Source: Lentisphaeria bacterium (GTDB taxonomy: Bacteria > Verrucomicrobiota > Lentisphaeria > Victivallales > Victivallaceae). From it: a DNA stretch of 49,091 bases. Position 1 is the stretch's first letter. Each line of letters starts with the position of its first letter. Below are positions 1 to 9,554 of the stretch, piece by piece. The notes beneath the pieces are model-generated. The model was given only the letters and a program-made list of their open reading frames with translations, searched no databases and was not told the origin of the DNA. The stretch spans positions 1-49,091 of the forward strand of contig JAFTUS010000085.1 in NCBI GenBank assembly GCA_017466125.1, read 5' to 3'. A program made the translations under genes and the position numbers.

Positions 1-131
1 AATTACAGTTTTTGCGGATGCAAAAAATGTAATTACCCGAAAGTTTTTGGAAAGGATAGAGGGGGTTCGGGGGAGAAAGGGAGAACCTTTTTCCAAAAAG
101 GTTTCCCTTTCTCTCCCGGCACCGTTTACCC
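1..131. repeat. Hairpin repeat family E, copy E1
   Basis: Closely matches 9431-9550. It has two successive stem-loops: 1-15 pairs with 20-34 around a GGAT loop, and about 69-92 pairs with 95-117. Both copies share the block between the stems, including AGAGGGGGTTCGGGGGAG. In the first stem the A5-T30 pair replaces the C9435-G9460 pair of the other copy, which is a compensated change. G8 opposes A27 as a mismatch. The element may begin outside the window. Confidence 0.75.
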
Positions 132-152
132 TTATCGAACTGTTGATAGTCT

Positions 153-204
153 CCTCGGTAGTGGTCGGCTCTCGAGCCTCCGGGGCGTTGAGCGTACGGA
201 GTCC
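153..204 (-). repeat. Mosaic structured repeat R, fragment R1
   Basis: This is a short fragment of the R family. Read on the minus strand it contains the blocks GTACGCTCAACGCCCCGGAGG, GGCTCGAGAGCC and GACCACTACCGAGG, seen also in R3, R7 and R8. It lies 4 bases past the stop codon of the symporter-like gene at 209-1108 and abuts hairpin repeat E1. The stem-loop core of the larger copies is missing. Confidence 0.7.
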
Positions 205-208
205 GAAA

Positions 209-1108
209 CTACCGCCGTTTCTGTTCGTAACGGAAAAGTTGACAGGCGTTCCATACGTTGTGCCACAACACATAGAAGATCGGGCCGAAGGTAACAAAGG
301 GATCGGCGTAGAGCAGAGCCGCGTAAATGCCGAAACTGGTATTTTTCTGACCGAGAAGCTGACCGCACTCCACTCTGTATTTCTTTCCGCCGAGCCGTTT
401 GCCGAGCAGAAAATTGACGATGCTTATCCCGCCGGAGACTGCGGCAGGCAGCAGCAGTGACAGATACGATATTTCCGGATTGTGCAAGAGATAATTTCCG
501 GCGATGGAGGCAATAATAAAAAGCAGTACGCACCAGAGAGCAAAAGTGCTGTTTTTGCATTTTTGGGGGAGATCCCGCGCGGAGGGCCACCGTTTCTGCA
601 CCGCAAAAGCGAGCAGGATCGGGATGATCACCAGCAGAGAGACCGTTTTGGTCACATTCCAGAGAAAGGCAAAACTGAAGTTCCCCGTCACCAGCGGCAT
701 CATCAGAGCCATGGCAGCAGAGACGAAAAATGAACTTGCGACAAATCCCGTGAGTGTAAAGCCGACGTTTCCACCCAGAAAGGAGACGATCACCGGCGAT
801 GCCGTTGCCGCCGGAATGATCCCGGTAAAGAAAAACAACTGCGCCAGATCCCGCGCCTCCGGAAAGAATATCCGGCAGAAGAGCCACGGCACGATGCCGA
901 TAAGGATGTTCCCGCCGACCACAGCAAGGTGTTCCCGCCTGAACGCAAGATCCCTGAATTCAAGCTGGAGCGACGAAACGAAGATCATTATAACAAGAAT
1001 GACCGGCACCAGATGAAACGTATCGTTGAGAATGTGCGCCTGCGGACACAACAATCCGATGAAAAACGGTATCATGATCATTGCCGGACGCAAAAGGAGT
1101 TTCAGCAT
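209..1108 (-). CDS. Bile acid:sodium symporter (BASS/SBF) family membrane protein
   Basis: A 299-residue, very hydrophobic protein with about nine to ten predicted membrane segments. It resembles the SBF/BASS family (sodium-coupled uptake of organic anions, keto acids or bile acids). Supporting features are the regions FFFTGIIPAATASPVIVSFLGGN (about residues 108-130) and GQLLGQKNTSFGIYAALLY near the C-terminus, which recall the family's conserved polar segments inside the membrane. The substrate cannot be read from sequence. The chosen ATG at 1108 places the first helix at the N-terminus; an upstream start at 1195 would run through a tRNA gene. The ribosome-binding site is weak. The gene starts 25 bases after a tRNA-Asp on the same strand, so it may be read from the tRNA promoter. 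Confidence 0.75.
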   Translation of the reverse strand: MLKLLLRPAMIMIPFFIGLLCPQAHILNDTFHLVPVILVIMIFVSSLQLEFRDLAFRREHLAVVGGNILIGIVPWLFCRIFFPEARDLAQLFFFTGIIPAATASPVIVSFLGGNVGFTLTGFVASSFFVSAAMALMMPLVTGNFSFAFLWNVTKTVSLLVIIPILLAFAVQKRWPSARDLPQKCKNSTFALWCVLLFIIASIAGNYLLHNPEISYLSLLLPAAVSGGISIVNFLLGKRLGGKKYRVECGQLLGQKNTSFGIYAALLYADPFVTFGPIFYVLWHNVWNACQLFRYEQKRR

Positions 1109-1133
1109 AATTTCAGTTTCCGGGGTACAAAAA

Positions 1134-1210
1134 TGGCGAGAGAGACGGGGCTCGAACCCGCAACATCCACCGTGACAGGGTGGTACTCTAACCAATTGAG
1201 CTACTCCCCC
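1134..1210 (-). tRNA. tRNA-Asp(GTC), copy 2
   Basis: A 77-base cloverleaf with 3' CCA encoded. The acceptor GGGGGAG pairs with CTCTCTC using two G-U pairs. The anticodon stem CCACC/GGTGG carries loop CTGTCAC, so the anticodon is GTC. The discriminator base is G, as expected for tRNA-Asp. It is identical to the copy at 1254-1330. Confidence 0.97.
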
Positions 1211-1253
1211 GCGCTTGAAAACGCAGTATCATGACATCTATGCGGACCAAAAA

Positions 1254-1330
1254 TGGCGAGAGAGACGGGGCTCGAACCCGCAACATCCACCGTGACAGGG
1301 TGGTACTCTAACCAATTGAGCTACTCCCCC
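1254..1330 (-). tRNA. tRNA-Asp(GTC), copy 1
   Basis: Identical in all 77 bases to the downstream copy at 1134-1210. It has anticodon GTC, the TTCGAGC T-loop and an encoded CCA. The two genes are separated by 43 bases and are probably co-transcribed from the promoter candidate at 1354-1381. The CAAAAA stretch just past the CCA end is also shared, so the duplication is a little longer than the gene. Confidence 0.97.
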
Positions 1331-1353
1331 GCATATTTGCGATGACATCACAT

Positions 1354-1381
1354 AAAATAATCCATATTTCAGAAAAAGCAA
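1354..1381 (-). promoter_or_regulatory. Putative sigma70 promoter of the tRNA-Asp pair
   Basis: TTGCTT, 16 bases, then TATTTT on the minus strand, 23 bases before the first tRNA. The -10 lies in TGGATTATTTTA, which also occurs before the tRNA-Lys gene at 20431-20442. Confidence 0.5.
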
Positions 1382-1590
1382 GCGGATTTCAGAAAAAAAA
1401 TCGAAAAAACCTCGAAACGCCCGCAGGATGCCCCTCTGAAAAAGTCCGGACCAGCCTTAACTGTATCCGGCGGCGGCATCCAGTTCTTCCGATGCCCGGA
1501 AAAGAACTGCTGTTTCCGGGATAGTTATGTATTATTTGATATTTTTTTACTTTTTTTTCAAAAGGAGGGGCGTTCCGCTCAATATCGGAC

Positions 1591-1618
1591 TTGACTTTTT
1601 CAGAAAAACTGCTATATT
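1591..1618 (+). promoter_or_regulatory. Putative sigma70 promoter of gap
   Basis: TTGACT, 16 bases, then TATATT, about 55 bases before the gap start codon. It is a close match to the sigma70 consensus, as expected for a highly expressed glycolytic gene. Confidence 0.65.
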
Positions 1619-1633
1619 AATGCACTATCGTAA

Positions 1634-2671
<1,038 letters not shown>

Positions 2672-2689
2672 TCTTGCTTGATTGCCAAA

Positions 2690-2724
2690 AACGGCGGGTG
2701 GTTGCAAACCGCCTGCCGTTTTTT
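2690..2724 (+). terminator. Intrinsic terminator after gap
   Basis: A 14-bp stem (2690-2703 with 2707-2720, including two G-U pairs), loop GCA, then a T-run. It starts 18 bases after the gap stop codon and lies 38 bases before the pgk start. Confidence 0.9.
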
Positions 2725-2761
2725 AATTCATACGAAACCCTAAACGCAAGGAATTGTAAAA

Positions 2762-4015
2762 ATGAATAAGAAAACTCTCCGCGATGTGGATCTTCAGGGC
2801 AAACGTGTCGTTATGCGCGTTGACTTCAACGTTCCGATCAAAGAAGGGGTCATCAAAGACGATACCCGTATCAAGGGCGCACTGCCCTCCATCAAATACG
2901 TTCTCGACAACGGCGGCTCCCTCGTGCTGATGAGCCACCTCGGCCGTCCTGCTGAAAAAGGTTATGAAGCCGATTTCAGTCTGAAACCCGTTGCCGAATA
3001 CCTCGCCAAAATGCTGGGCAAACCCGTCGCCTTCGCCGCTGACTGCGCCAACGCCGATGCCGAAGTCGCCGCCATGAAACAGGGCGATGTCCTCATGCTC
3101 GAAAATACCCGTTTCTACAAAGCCGAACAGGGCAAACTCAAACAGAAAGACGGTCAGTCCGATGAAGAGTTCAAGGCCGCCAAAGCCGCCCTCAAGGAAG
3201 AACAGAAGAAACTGGCTGAAAAACTCGCTTCCTACGGCGACATCTACTGCAACGACGCATTCGGTACTGCTCACCGCGCCCATGCCTCCACCGCAGTCAT
3301 CACCAAATTCATGGATACCAATGTTGCCGGTTTCCTCATGGAAAAAGAGATCGAATACCTCGGCAGTGCGGTCGAAAACCCCGTCCGTCCCTTTGTCGCC
3401 ATCCTCGGCGGTGCCAAAGTTTCCGATAAACTCGCAGTGGTCAACAACCTGCTGACCAAGGTCAACACCCTTATCATCGGCGGCGGCATGGCTTACACCT
3501 TCCTCAAGGCAATGGGCCACGAAGTCGGCAACTCCCTCTGCGAACTCGATCAGCTGCAGTATGCCAACGACATGATCGCCAAAGCCAAAGAACTCGGCGT
3601 CAACTTCCTGCTCCCCGTGGACAGCATTGCCGCTGACAAGTTCGATGCCGAAGCCAACACCCAGATCGTCGGCGAAGATGTTCCCGCAGGCTGGATGGGT
3701 CTCGATATCGGCCCCAAGACCATCGAACTCTATGCCAACGCCATCAAGTCCGCCAAGACCGTCGTCTGGAACGGACCGATGGGCTGCTTTGAAATGCCCG
3801 CTTTCGCCAAGGGTACTTTCGGTGTTTGCGAAGCGGTTGCCGAAGTCAAGGCCAACGGCGGCATCTCCATCATCGGCGGCGGTGACTCAGTTGCCGCTGT
3901 CAACAAATCCGGTCTGGCTGACAAGATGAGCCACATCTCCACCGGCGGCGGTGCCTCCCTCGAATACCTCGAAGGCAAAGCCCTCCCCGGCGTCGTTGCT
4001 CTCTCTGACAAATAA
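2762..4015 (+). CDS. pgk: Phosphoglycerate kinase
   Basis: 417 residues, close to the family's length. It transfers phosphate from 1,3-bisphosphoglycerate to ADP, the step after Gap. Visible motifs in order are the N-terminal substrate loop VDFNVPI (residues 21-27), SHLGRP (about 59-64), the interdomain GGAKVSDK and [11 protein letters not shown] segments, WNGPMGCFE, and the C-terminal nucleotide loop GGGDSVAAV. An AAGGA site precedes the ATG. The gene lies 90 bases after gap with the gap terminator in between. Codon use is as biased as in gap. A strong terminator follows at 4038-4081. Confidence 0.98.
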   Translation: MNKKTLRDVDLQGKRVVMRVDFNVPIKEGVIKDDTRIKGALPSIKYVLDNGGSLVLMSHLGRPAEKGYEADFSLKPVAEYLAKMLGKPVAFAADCANADAEVAAMKQGDVLMLENTRFYKAEQGKLKQKDGQSDEEFKAAKAALKEEQKKLAEKLASYGDIYCNDAFGTAHRAHASTAVITKFMDTNVAGFLMEKEIEYLGSAVENPVRPFVAILGGAKVSDKLAVVNNLLTKVNTLIIGGGMAYTFLKAMGHEVGNSLCELDQLQYANDMIAKAKELGVNFLLPVDSIAADKFDAEANTQIVGEDVPAGWMGLDIGPKTIELYANAIKSAKTVVWNGPMGCFEMPAFAKGTFGVCEAVAEVKANGGISIIGGGDSVAAVNKSGLADKMSHISTGGGASLEYLEGKALPGVVALSDK

Positions 4016-4037
4016 TCAGTTACAGCATCGCTGACGA

Positions 4038-4081
4038 AACAGACCGCTGCAAGCATAAAGTGCGCAGCGGTCTGTTTTTTT
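4038..4081 (+). terminator. Intrinsic terminator after pgk
   Basis: A 13-bp perfect stem (AACAGACCGCTGC at 4038-4050 with its complement at 4064-4076), a 13-base loop and a T-run, 22 bases past the pgk stop. Confidence 0.92.
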
Positions 4082-4178
4082 GGCTCTGCACAAAGTTTTA
4101 CCTGAAGTCCACAAAGGCGGCTGACTCCGGATCTTACTGAATATCTGTGGAAAAAACCAATAAAAAGAGAAATGTTTG

Positions 4179-4207
4179 TTGAAAAAATCAATTTGAGAGA
4201 GTACATT
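4179..4207 (+). promoter_or_regulatory. Putative sigma70 promoter of the V-ATPase operon
   Basis: TTGAAA, 17 bases, then TACATT, 48 bases before the atpE start. It follows the pgk terminator, so the ATPase operon looks independently transcribed. Confidence 0.55.
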
Positions 4208-4255
4208 ACACTGTGACCATAGATATTTTAAACTTTTAAACTTCAAGAGGGAATT

Positions 4256-4855
4256 ATGGCAGAAGAATTACAGAGCCTTCTCGACAAGATCAATGCAGAG
4301 GGCGTTCAGAAAGCAGAGGCAGAGGCCGCCCGTATCATCGACAATGCAAAAAAACAGGCTTCAGAGATCCGCTCCGAAGCAGAAGCACAGGCCGCCGCAA
4401 CCGTGAAAGATGCCGCAGAACAGGCCGCCGCTCTCGAAGCACGTGCCGAAGCCGCGATCAAACAGGCCGCCCGCGATGTACTGCTCCAACTCCAGAGTGA
4501 ACTACAAAACCGTATCGAAAAGGCTGTCGCCGGTGCCTCCGAAGCAGCTCTCACTCCTCAATTCATGACCGAACTCATCCGCAGCATGGCAGCAACGTTC
4601 GCCGCCGACCCTGCCGCAGATGTGACCGTCCTGACTGCCGCCAAGGATGCCGCCGCTCTCGAAGGTACGCTCAAAGCCGCCCTCGCCGCCAGTTTCAAAA
4701 CCCAGCCCAAAGTGCTTGCCTCCGCCGGAGTCAAAGGCGGTATGGAAGTCAGTTTTCAGGACGGCAAACTCTATTTTGACTTCACCAGCGATGCCATCAC
4801 GGAACTGGTCGCCTCCTATATCGGCCCCCGCCTCGGGGCAATGCTGAAAGACTGA
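4256..4855 (+). CDS. atpE: V-type ATP synthase subunit E (peripheral stalk)
   Basis: 199 residues. Subunit E forms the peripheral stalk that holds the A3B3 head. The first 90 residues are an Ala/Glu/Lys/Gln-rich helix typical of the E subunit (repeated AEAEAARIIDNAKKQASEI-like pattern). The rest is the globular head-binding domain, ending near LVASYIGPRLGAML. Its place as first gene, followed by DUF2764, atpA, atpB and atpD, matches Chlamydia and Treponema operons. GAGGG precedes the ATG by 5 bases. The call rests on the coiled-coil pattern and context more than on sharp motifs. Confidence 0.88.
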   Translation: MAEELQSLLDKINAEGVQKAEAEAARIIDNAKKQASEIRSEAEAQAAATVKDAAEQAAALEARAEAAIKQAARDVLLQLQSELQNRIEKAVAGASEAALTPQFMTELIRSMAATFAADPAADVTVLTAAKDAAALEGTLKAALAASFKTQPKVLASAGVKGGMEVSFQDGKLYFDFTSDAITELVASYIGPRLGAMLKD

Positions 4856-4868
4856 GCGGAGAAGAAGC

Positions 4869-5408
4869 ATGTACTACTTCCTCAAGGCATCTTTACCCGG
4901 ATTGATGTTCGGCAAAGAGCCGGACTTGACTCTTGAAGAGTTCGACACCCGGTGCGCCGAAGAACTTTCTGCGGAACGCATGGCCGCTCTGAAACAGGCG
5001 GCGATGCCGGTTCCGCGCCCGCCCGAAACCGGGAATTTCAAAAGCAGACTGATGACGGAATTCACCGCAAAAGAGCAGTATCTGCGCACCCGCATCGCCG
5101 AACGGCGTTCCTCCCACGCCAATTTGTGCAAACTGCCCGATCCGCCGGTCTATTTCCCGGAGATCGACCACGCCGTGGCTCTGGCAAGTTCCGCCGATGA
5201 ACCGCTGGAACGCGAAAAAATCATCGACCGTCTGCGCTGGCAGATCATCGAAGAACTCGATTGCGGAGACGAATTCGGGTTTGAGTCCCTCTGCGCCTAT
5301 CGGCTGAAACTGGCGATCCTTGCCAAATACAGCGCACTCGATGCCGACAGGGGAAAAGAGAATTTCAACAACAGCGTGGACCGCATCTCCACCATGGCAA
5401 ATGAATAA
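4869..5408 (+). CDS. DUF2764 protein of the V-ATPase operon
   Basis: 179 residues starting YYFLKASLPGLMFG, the hallmark opening of DUF2764 proteins, followed by a TLEEFDTRCAEEL segment. Members sit between the E and A genes in V-ATPase operons of Chlamydiae, spirochaetes and relatives. Their role is not established. Because the C subunit gene is missing from this operon, as in those groups, DUF2764 has been thought of as a possible rotor-stalk or assembly substitute; here that is only inference. It starts 13 bases after atpE and ends 18 bases before atpA, with GGAGAAG ahead of the ATG. Confidence 0.85.
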   Translation: MYYFLKASLPGLMFGKEPDLTLEEFDTRCAEELSAERMAALKQAAMPVPRPPETGNFKSRLMTEFTAKEQYLRTRIAERRSSHANLCKLPDPPVYFPEIDHAVALASSADEPLEREKIIDRLRWQIIEELDCGDEFGFESLCAYRLKLAILAKYSALDADRGKENFNNSVDRISTMANE

Positions 5409-5426
5409 TACAGGAGTTTTACTATA

Positions 5427-7172
5427 ATGGCCGAAAACAAAACAATCGAAAAAGTGGTCGGCGTCAACGGAAATATGTTGACCGTCGAATTCACCGACCG
5501 GGTCATGCAAAATGAAGTGGCATACGCCAAAGTCGGCGATGCCCGCCTCAAATGCGAAGTGATCCGCGTCCGCGGCAACCGTGCCGATTTGCAGGTATTT
5601 GAAAGCACCAACGGTCTCAAAGTCGGGGACGAAGTGGAATTCACCGGGGAACTCCTCAGCGTGGAACTCGGCCCCGGTCTGCTGACTCAGGTCTACGACG
5701 GCTTGCAGAACCCCCTCGAACTGCTCGCTGAACGCTCCGGCTTCTTTCTCCAGCGCGGCGTATACTTGCGTGCGCTCGACCGGGAGAAGAAATGGCAGTA
5801 CACCGCCACCGCACAGGTCGGCGATACCGTCATCGCCGGTGACCGCATCGGTTCTGTCCCCGAAGGCATCCTCAAACACTACATCATGGTTCCCTTCAGC
5901 TGGCAGGGCAGTTGGAAACTGACCGCCGTCACCCCCTCCGGCGAATACACCATCGACGATGTGATGGCTGTCGCCGAAAACGAAGCCGGTGAAAAACGCA
6001 ACATCACCATGACGCAGGTATGGCCGGTGAAACTGCCCATTTCCGATTATGCTGAAAAACTTCTGCCGGTCAAGACGATGGTCACTCAAACCCGTACCAT
6101 CGATACGTTCTTCCCGGTGGCACAGGGCGGAACGTTCTGCACCCCCGGACCTTTCGGCGCAGGCAAAACCGTGCTTCAGCACAGCTTGAGCCGCAACGCC
6201 GAAGCAGACGTGGTCATCATCGCCGCATGCGGTGAACGCGCGGGCGAAGTAGTGGAGATCCTCCGCGAATTCCCCGAACTGACCGACCCCCGCACCGGAC
6301 GCTCCCTTATGGAACGCTCCATTATTATCTGCAACACCAGTTCCATGCCCGTTGCCGCCCGTGAAGCATCGGTCTACACTGCGGTAACACTGGCGGAATA
6401 CTACCGCCAGATGGGTCTCAACACCCTGCTGCTCGCCGACTCCACCAGCCGCTGGGCACAGGCTCTGCGCGAAATGTCCGGCCGTCTGGAAGAGATCCCC
6501 GGCGAAGAGGCGTTCCCCGCCTATCTGGAATCTCTGATCGCCAGTTTCTACGAACGTGCCGGTCTGGTGCGGCTCCGTTCCGGCGACATCGGTTCCGTCA
6601 CCATCGGCGGCTCCGTCTCCCCGGCGGGCGGCAACTTTGAAGAACCCGTTACACAGGCGACTTTGAAGGTGGTCGGCGCATTCCTCGGCCTCTCCCGTGA
6701 ACGCTCCGATGCACGCCGTTATCCCGCCATCCACCCGCTGGACAGTTGGAGCAAATACAAAAGTGTCGTCCCCGCCGACCAGTTGGCATTTGCCCGCTAC
6801 ATCCTGCGGCGCGGGTCCGAAGTCAACCAGATGATGAAGGTCATCGGCGAAGAAGGCACCAGTATCGATGACTTCATGATCTACCTCAAGAGTGAATTTC
6901 TCGACTATGTGTATCTTCAGCAGAATACCTTTGACGAAATCGACGGCGCAACACCCGAAGCACGTCAGGACAGAATGTTTGAATTCATCGTCAAAGTCCT
7001 CAAAACCGATTTTGAATTCGGAGACGAAAAAGAAGATGCACGCCGCTACTTCCTCCAGCTCCGTCAGTTGTTTATCGACTTGAACTATCTCACGCTGGAC
7101 AGTGACGAATTCAAGCAACAGATCAAGGCGATCGAAGAAAAGATCGCAGAACGGAGTAAGCAAAATGCGTAA
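5427..7172 (+). CDS. atpA: V-type ATP synthase subunit A (catalytic)
   Basis: 581 residues, the standard A-subunit length. It carries the catalytic nucleotide sites of the V-type ATPase. The N-terminal beta-barrel is followed by the A-subunit-specific bulge region. Walker A GPFGAGKT lies at about residues 241-248, and the catalytic region GERAGE follows near 271. [27 protein letters not shown] and the C-terminal helical domain complete it. An AGGAG site lies 11 bases before the ATG. The stop overlaps the start of atpB by 8 bases, which points to translational coupling and a fixed subunit ratio. Confidence 0.98.
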   Translation: MAENKTIEKVVGVNGNMLTVEFTDRVMQNEVAYAKVGDARLKCEVIRVRGNRADLQVFESTNGLKVGDEVEFTGELLSVELGPGLLTQVYDGLQNPLELLAERSGFFLQRGVYLRALDREKKWQYTATAQVGDTVIAGDRIGSVPEGILKHYIMVPFSWQGSWKLTAVTPSGEYTIDDVMAVAENEAGEKRNITMTQVWPVKLPISDYAEKLLPVKTMVTQTRTIDTFFPVAQGGTFCTPGPFGAGKTVLQHSLSRNAEADVVIIAACGERAGEVVEILREFPELTDPRTGRSLMERSIIICNTSSMPVAAREASVYTAVTLAEYYRQMGLNTLLLADSTSRWAQALREMSGRLEEIPGEEAFPAYLESLIASFYERAGLVRLRSGDIGSVTIGGSVSPAGGNFEEPVTQATLKVVGAFLGLSRERSDARRYPAIHPLDSWSKYKSVVPADQLAFARYILRRGSEVNQMMKVIGEEGTSIDDFMIYLKSEFLDYVYLQQNTFDEIDGATPEARQDRMFEFIVKVLKTDFEFGDEKEDARRYFLQLRQLFIDLNYLTLDSDEFKQQIKAIEEKIAERSKQNA

Positions 7173-8463
7173 AGTCTATCACAAGATCCTTCAGATCGTC
7201 GGCAACGTTATCACCGTGGAAGCCGACGGCGTGTCATACAACGAACTGGCTGAAGTGACCAGTTCTCGCGGCGTCTCTCTCGCACAGGTCATCCGTCTGC
7301 TGGACGGCAAAGTCTCTTTACAGGTCTTTGCCGGCAGCCGCGGTATCAGTACCGGCGATCAGGTGCGTTTTCTCGGCCGCCCCATGCAGGTTTCCTGCTC
7401 GGATGCTCTGCTGGGCCGGGTTTTTACCGGCCGCGGAACCCCCCGCGATAACCGTCCGGAAGTTCTGGACGATATGATCAGCATCGGCGGACCCTCCGTC
7501 AACCCTGCAAAACGTATCGTTCCGAAAAATATGATCCGTACCAATATCCCGATGATCGACCTTTTCAATACCCTCGTGGAGTCACAGAAACTGCCGATCT
7601 TCTCCATCGCCGGTGAACCCTACAACGAACTGCTCGCCCGTATCGCACTTCAGGCAGAAGTGGACGTCATCATCCTCGGCGGAATGGGCATTAAACACGA
7701 CGATTATCTCACGATCAAAAATACCCTCGATGAACACGGCGCACTCTCACGAACCGTAATGTTCGTCCATACCGCCGCCGACCCCATCGTGGAATGTCTT
7801 ATGGTTCCGGATATGTCTCTGGCGGTTGCTGAAAGTTACGCCCAGCAGGGCAAACGGGTCCTGGTCCTCCTGACCGATATGACCAACTTTGCCGACGCCC
7901 TCAAAGAGATTGCCATCACCATGGAACAGATCCCCGCCACCCGCGGTTATCCCGGCGACCTTTACAGTCAGCTGGCAAGCCGCTACGAAAAAGCTGTGGA
8001 CTTCGACGGAGCCGGTTCCATCACCATTCTGGCAGTTACCACCATGCCCGGTGACGACGTGACCCACCCGGTGCCGGACAATACCGGATATATCACCGAA
8101 GGTCAGTTCTATCTGCGCAACGGCCGCATCGAACCTTTCGGCTCTCTCTCACGCCTGAAACAGCAGGTGAACGATAAGACCCGAAAAGACCACCGCGCCA
8201 TTATGGACGCCATGATCCGCCTCTATGCAGATGTGCGCAGTACTCTTGAAAAACAGTCCATGGGATTTCAGATGACCCCGTGGGACAAAAAACTGCTCAA
8301 ATACGGTAAACTCTTTGAGGCAAACATGATGGATCTTTCCGTCAACATCTCCCTGGAAGAGGCCCTCGACCTCGGTTGGAAAATCCTTGCTGACTGCTTC
8401 GATAAAACCGAAGTCGGTATCAAAACCGATCTGGTCGAAGAGTTCTGGCCCAAGGATAAGTAA
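7165..8463 (+). CDS. atpB: V-type ATP synthase subunit B (non-catalytic)
   Basis: 432 residues. It alternates with subunit A in the head and has a regulatory nucleotide pocket rather than a full Walker A. Instead of a P-loop it has [19 protein letters not shown]. The segments [33 protein letters not shown] and [13 protein letters not shown] are typical of B subunits. The ATG at 7165 is chosen because GGAGTAAG precedes it and the family starts near KVYHKI. The gene overlaps atpA by 8 bases and is followed by atpD after 12 bases. Confidence 0.97.
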   Translation: MRKVYHKILQIVGNVITVEADGVSYNELAEVTSSRGVSLAQVIRLLDGKVSLQVFAGSRGISTGDQVRFLGRPMQVSCSDALLGRVFTGRGTPRDNRPEVLDDMISIGGPSVNPAKRIVPKNMIRTNIPMIDLFNTLVESQKLPIFSIAGEPYNELLARIALQAEVDVIILGGMGIKHDDYLTIKNTLDEHGALSRTVMFVHTAADPIVECLMVPDMSLAVAESYAQQGKRVLVLLTDMTNFADALKEIAITMEQIPATRGYPGDLYSQLASRYEKAVDFDGAGSITILAVTTMPGDDVTHPVPDNTGYITEGQFYLRNGRIEPFGSLSRLKQQVNDKTRKDHRAIMDAMIRLYADVRSTLEKQSMGFQMTPWDKKLLKYGKLFEANMMDLSVNISLEEALDLGWKILADCFDKTEVGIKTDLVEEFWPKDK

Positions 8464-8475
8464 TGGAGCGTATCC

Positions 8476-9084
8476 ATGGCGAAAATCAAATTCACCAAAA
8501 ATGAACAGAAAAAACAGCAGGATGCACTGAAACAATTTCAGCGTTTTCTGCCGACTCTGCAACTGAAAAAACAACAACTTCAAGGAGAAGTGCGCAAAAG
8601 TACCGAACTCCTTGAAGCAAACCTCGCCGCTCAACAGGAACTGCTGACACGACTGGAAGGAATTTTGAAATTCTGCGCCGCCGAAAAATCCATCGCTTTC
8701 TACGAAGAACATGTCAAAGTACAATCCGTCACAAAAGGTTCCGCCAATATCGCCGGAATTAACGTGCCGGTCTTTGAAAAAGTGGAGTTTGAAGAGATCC
8801 ATTGGGACCTTTTCGATACCGATTGGAGTACCGATGACGCAATCAAAGCACTCAAAGATGCCGTCTCCCTGCGCGAAGCATATAAGGTGCTGGAAGTTCA
8901 ACATAAACTGCTGACACGCGAACTGCGCACCACCAGCCAACGGGTCAACCTCTTTGAAAAAGTCAAAATCCCCGAATGTAAAGAAAATATCCGCAAAATC
9001 GGTATCATGCTCGGCGACCTCAACGCCAGCGCAGTCGCCCGCTGCAAAATCGCCAAACGCCTCGGCGCAGAACGCGCGGTTTAA
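8476..9084 (+). CDS. atpD: V-type ATP synthase subunit D (central rotor shaft)
   Basis: 202 residues. Subunit D is the central shaft that couples ATP hydrolysis to rotation. It has the expected two long helices at the ends (about 1-65 and 130-195) with a short globular insert. The LKKQQLQGEVRKS and TTSQRVNLFEKVKIPECKENIRKI segments are typical. GGAG precedes the ATG by 9 bases. It is the last gene of the operon here; subunits I and K, which form the membrane sector and usually follow in this arrangement, are absent, and hairpin repeats begin 16 bases later. Confidence 0.95.
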   Translation: MAKIKFTKNEQKKQQDALKQFQRFLPTLQLKKQQLQGEVRKSTELLEANLAAQQELLTRLEGILKFCAAEKSIAFYEEHVKVQSVTKGSANIAGINVPVFEKVEFEEIHWDLFDTDWSTDDAIKALKDAVSLREAYKVLEVQHKLLTRELRTTSQRVNLFEKVKIPECKENIRKIGIMLGDLNASAVARCKIAKRLGAERAV

Positions 9085-9100
9085 GGTTAGAGGTTGGAAT

Positions 9101-9151
9101 GGGGGAAAACCATAAGAAAATTTTGAGGAAATTTTCTTAAGGTTTTCCCCC
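9101..9151. repeat. Long palindrome after atpD
   Basis: Arms of 23 bases (9101-9123 and 9129-9151) are complementary except for one A-A mismatch, around loop TGAGG. The next bases are ATACCCCCTTTCC, not a T-run, so a classic intrinsic terminator is not evident although it lies 16 bases after atpD. Its right half belongs to the 78-base direct repeat. Confidence 0.85.
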
Positions 9152-9191
9152 ATACCCCCTTTCCTTATTTTCAAACCTTTTTGCAGTACTT
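9114..9191. repeat. 78-base direct repeat, copy 1
   Basis: Nearly identical to 9289-9366 (one visible difference, C/T near the end). It includes the right arm of the palindrome and the block CCATACCCCCTTTCC. Read on the minus strand it has the same design as family E: a G-rich single-stranded block followed by an A/T-rich hairpin. Confidence 0.85.
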
Positions 9192-9288
9192 GCCGTCCGG
9201 CCATACGGGGAACTTACCGGGAAGCATATCTCTCAGTAATCATGGTATTCACAGTATTCCCGGTTACATTACCGGGACAAGCGTCCGC

Positions 9289-9366
9289 AAGAAAATTTTG
9301 AGGAAATTTTCTTAAGGTTTTCCCCCATACCCCCTTTCCTTATTTTCAAACCTTTTTGTAGTACTT
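9289..9366. repeat. 78-base direct repeat, copy 2
   Basis: Second copy of 9114-9191, separated from it by 97 unique bases. It keeps the inner hairpin AAGAAAATTT/AAATTTTCTT but not the outer GGGGGAAAACC arm, so it cannot fold the full palindrome of copy 1. Confidence 0.85.
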
Positions 9367-9430
9367 TTAAGTTTGGTATGCAGGGGTTCCCCGCCCGCAG
9401 AGGACGGCGGAGAAGTTTGCAACTGGCCGC

Positions 9431-9550
9431 AATTCCATTTTTTGCGGATGCAAAAAATGGAATTACCCGAAAGTTTTTGGAAGGGATAGAGGGGGTTCGG
9501 GGGAGAAAGGGAGAACCTTTTTTCAAAAAGGTTTCCCTTTCTCCCCCGAC
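9431..9550. repeat. Hairpin repeat family E, copy E2
   Basis: A perfect 15-bp stem (9431-9445 with 9450-9464, loop GGAT), then a G-rich block, then a second stem of about 23 bp with one bulged G (about 9499-9523 with 9525-9546). It matches E1 at 1-131. It begins 5 bases after the stop codon of the AraC-type gene, read on the minus strand. Confidence 0.8.
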
Positions 9551-9554
9551 ACCA

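Noticed and set aside
1342..1524. 60-codon frame between tRNA-Asp and gap
   Set aside because: No binding site, no family resemblance and overlap with the tRNA promoter candidate.
4893..7163. A 756-codon minus-strand frame opposite the V-ATPase genes
   Set aside because: A shadow of atpA and DUF2764; no binding site, and the real genes are certain.
9101..9151. Palindrome after atpD as an intrinsic terminator
   Set aside because: The stem is strong but it is followed by ATACCCCC rather than a T-run; recorded as a repeat instead.
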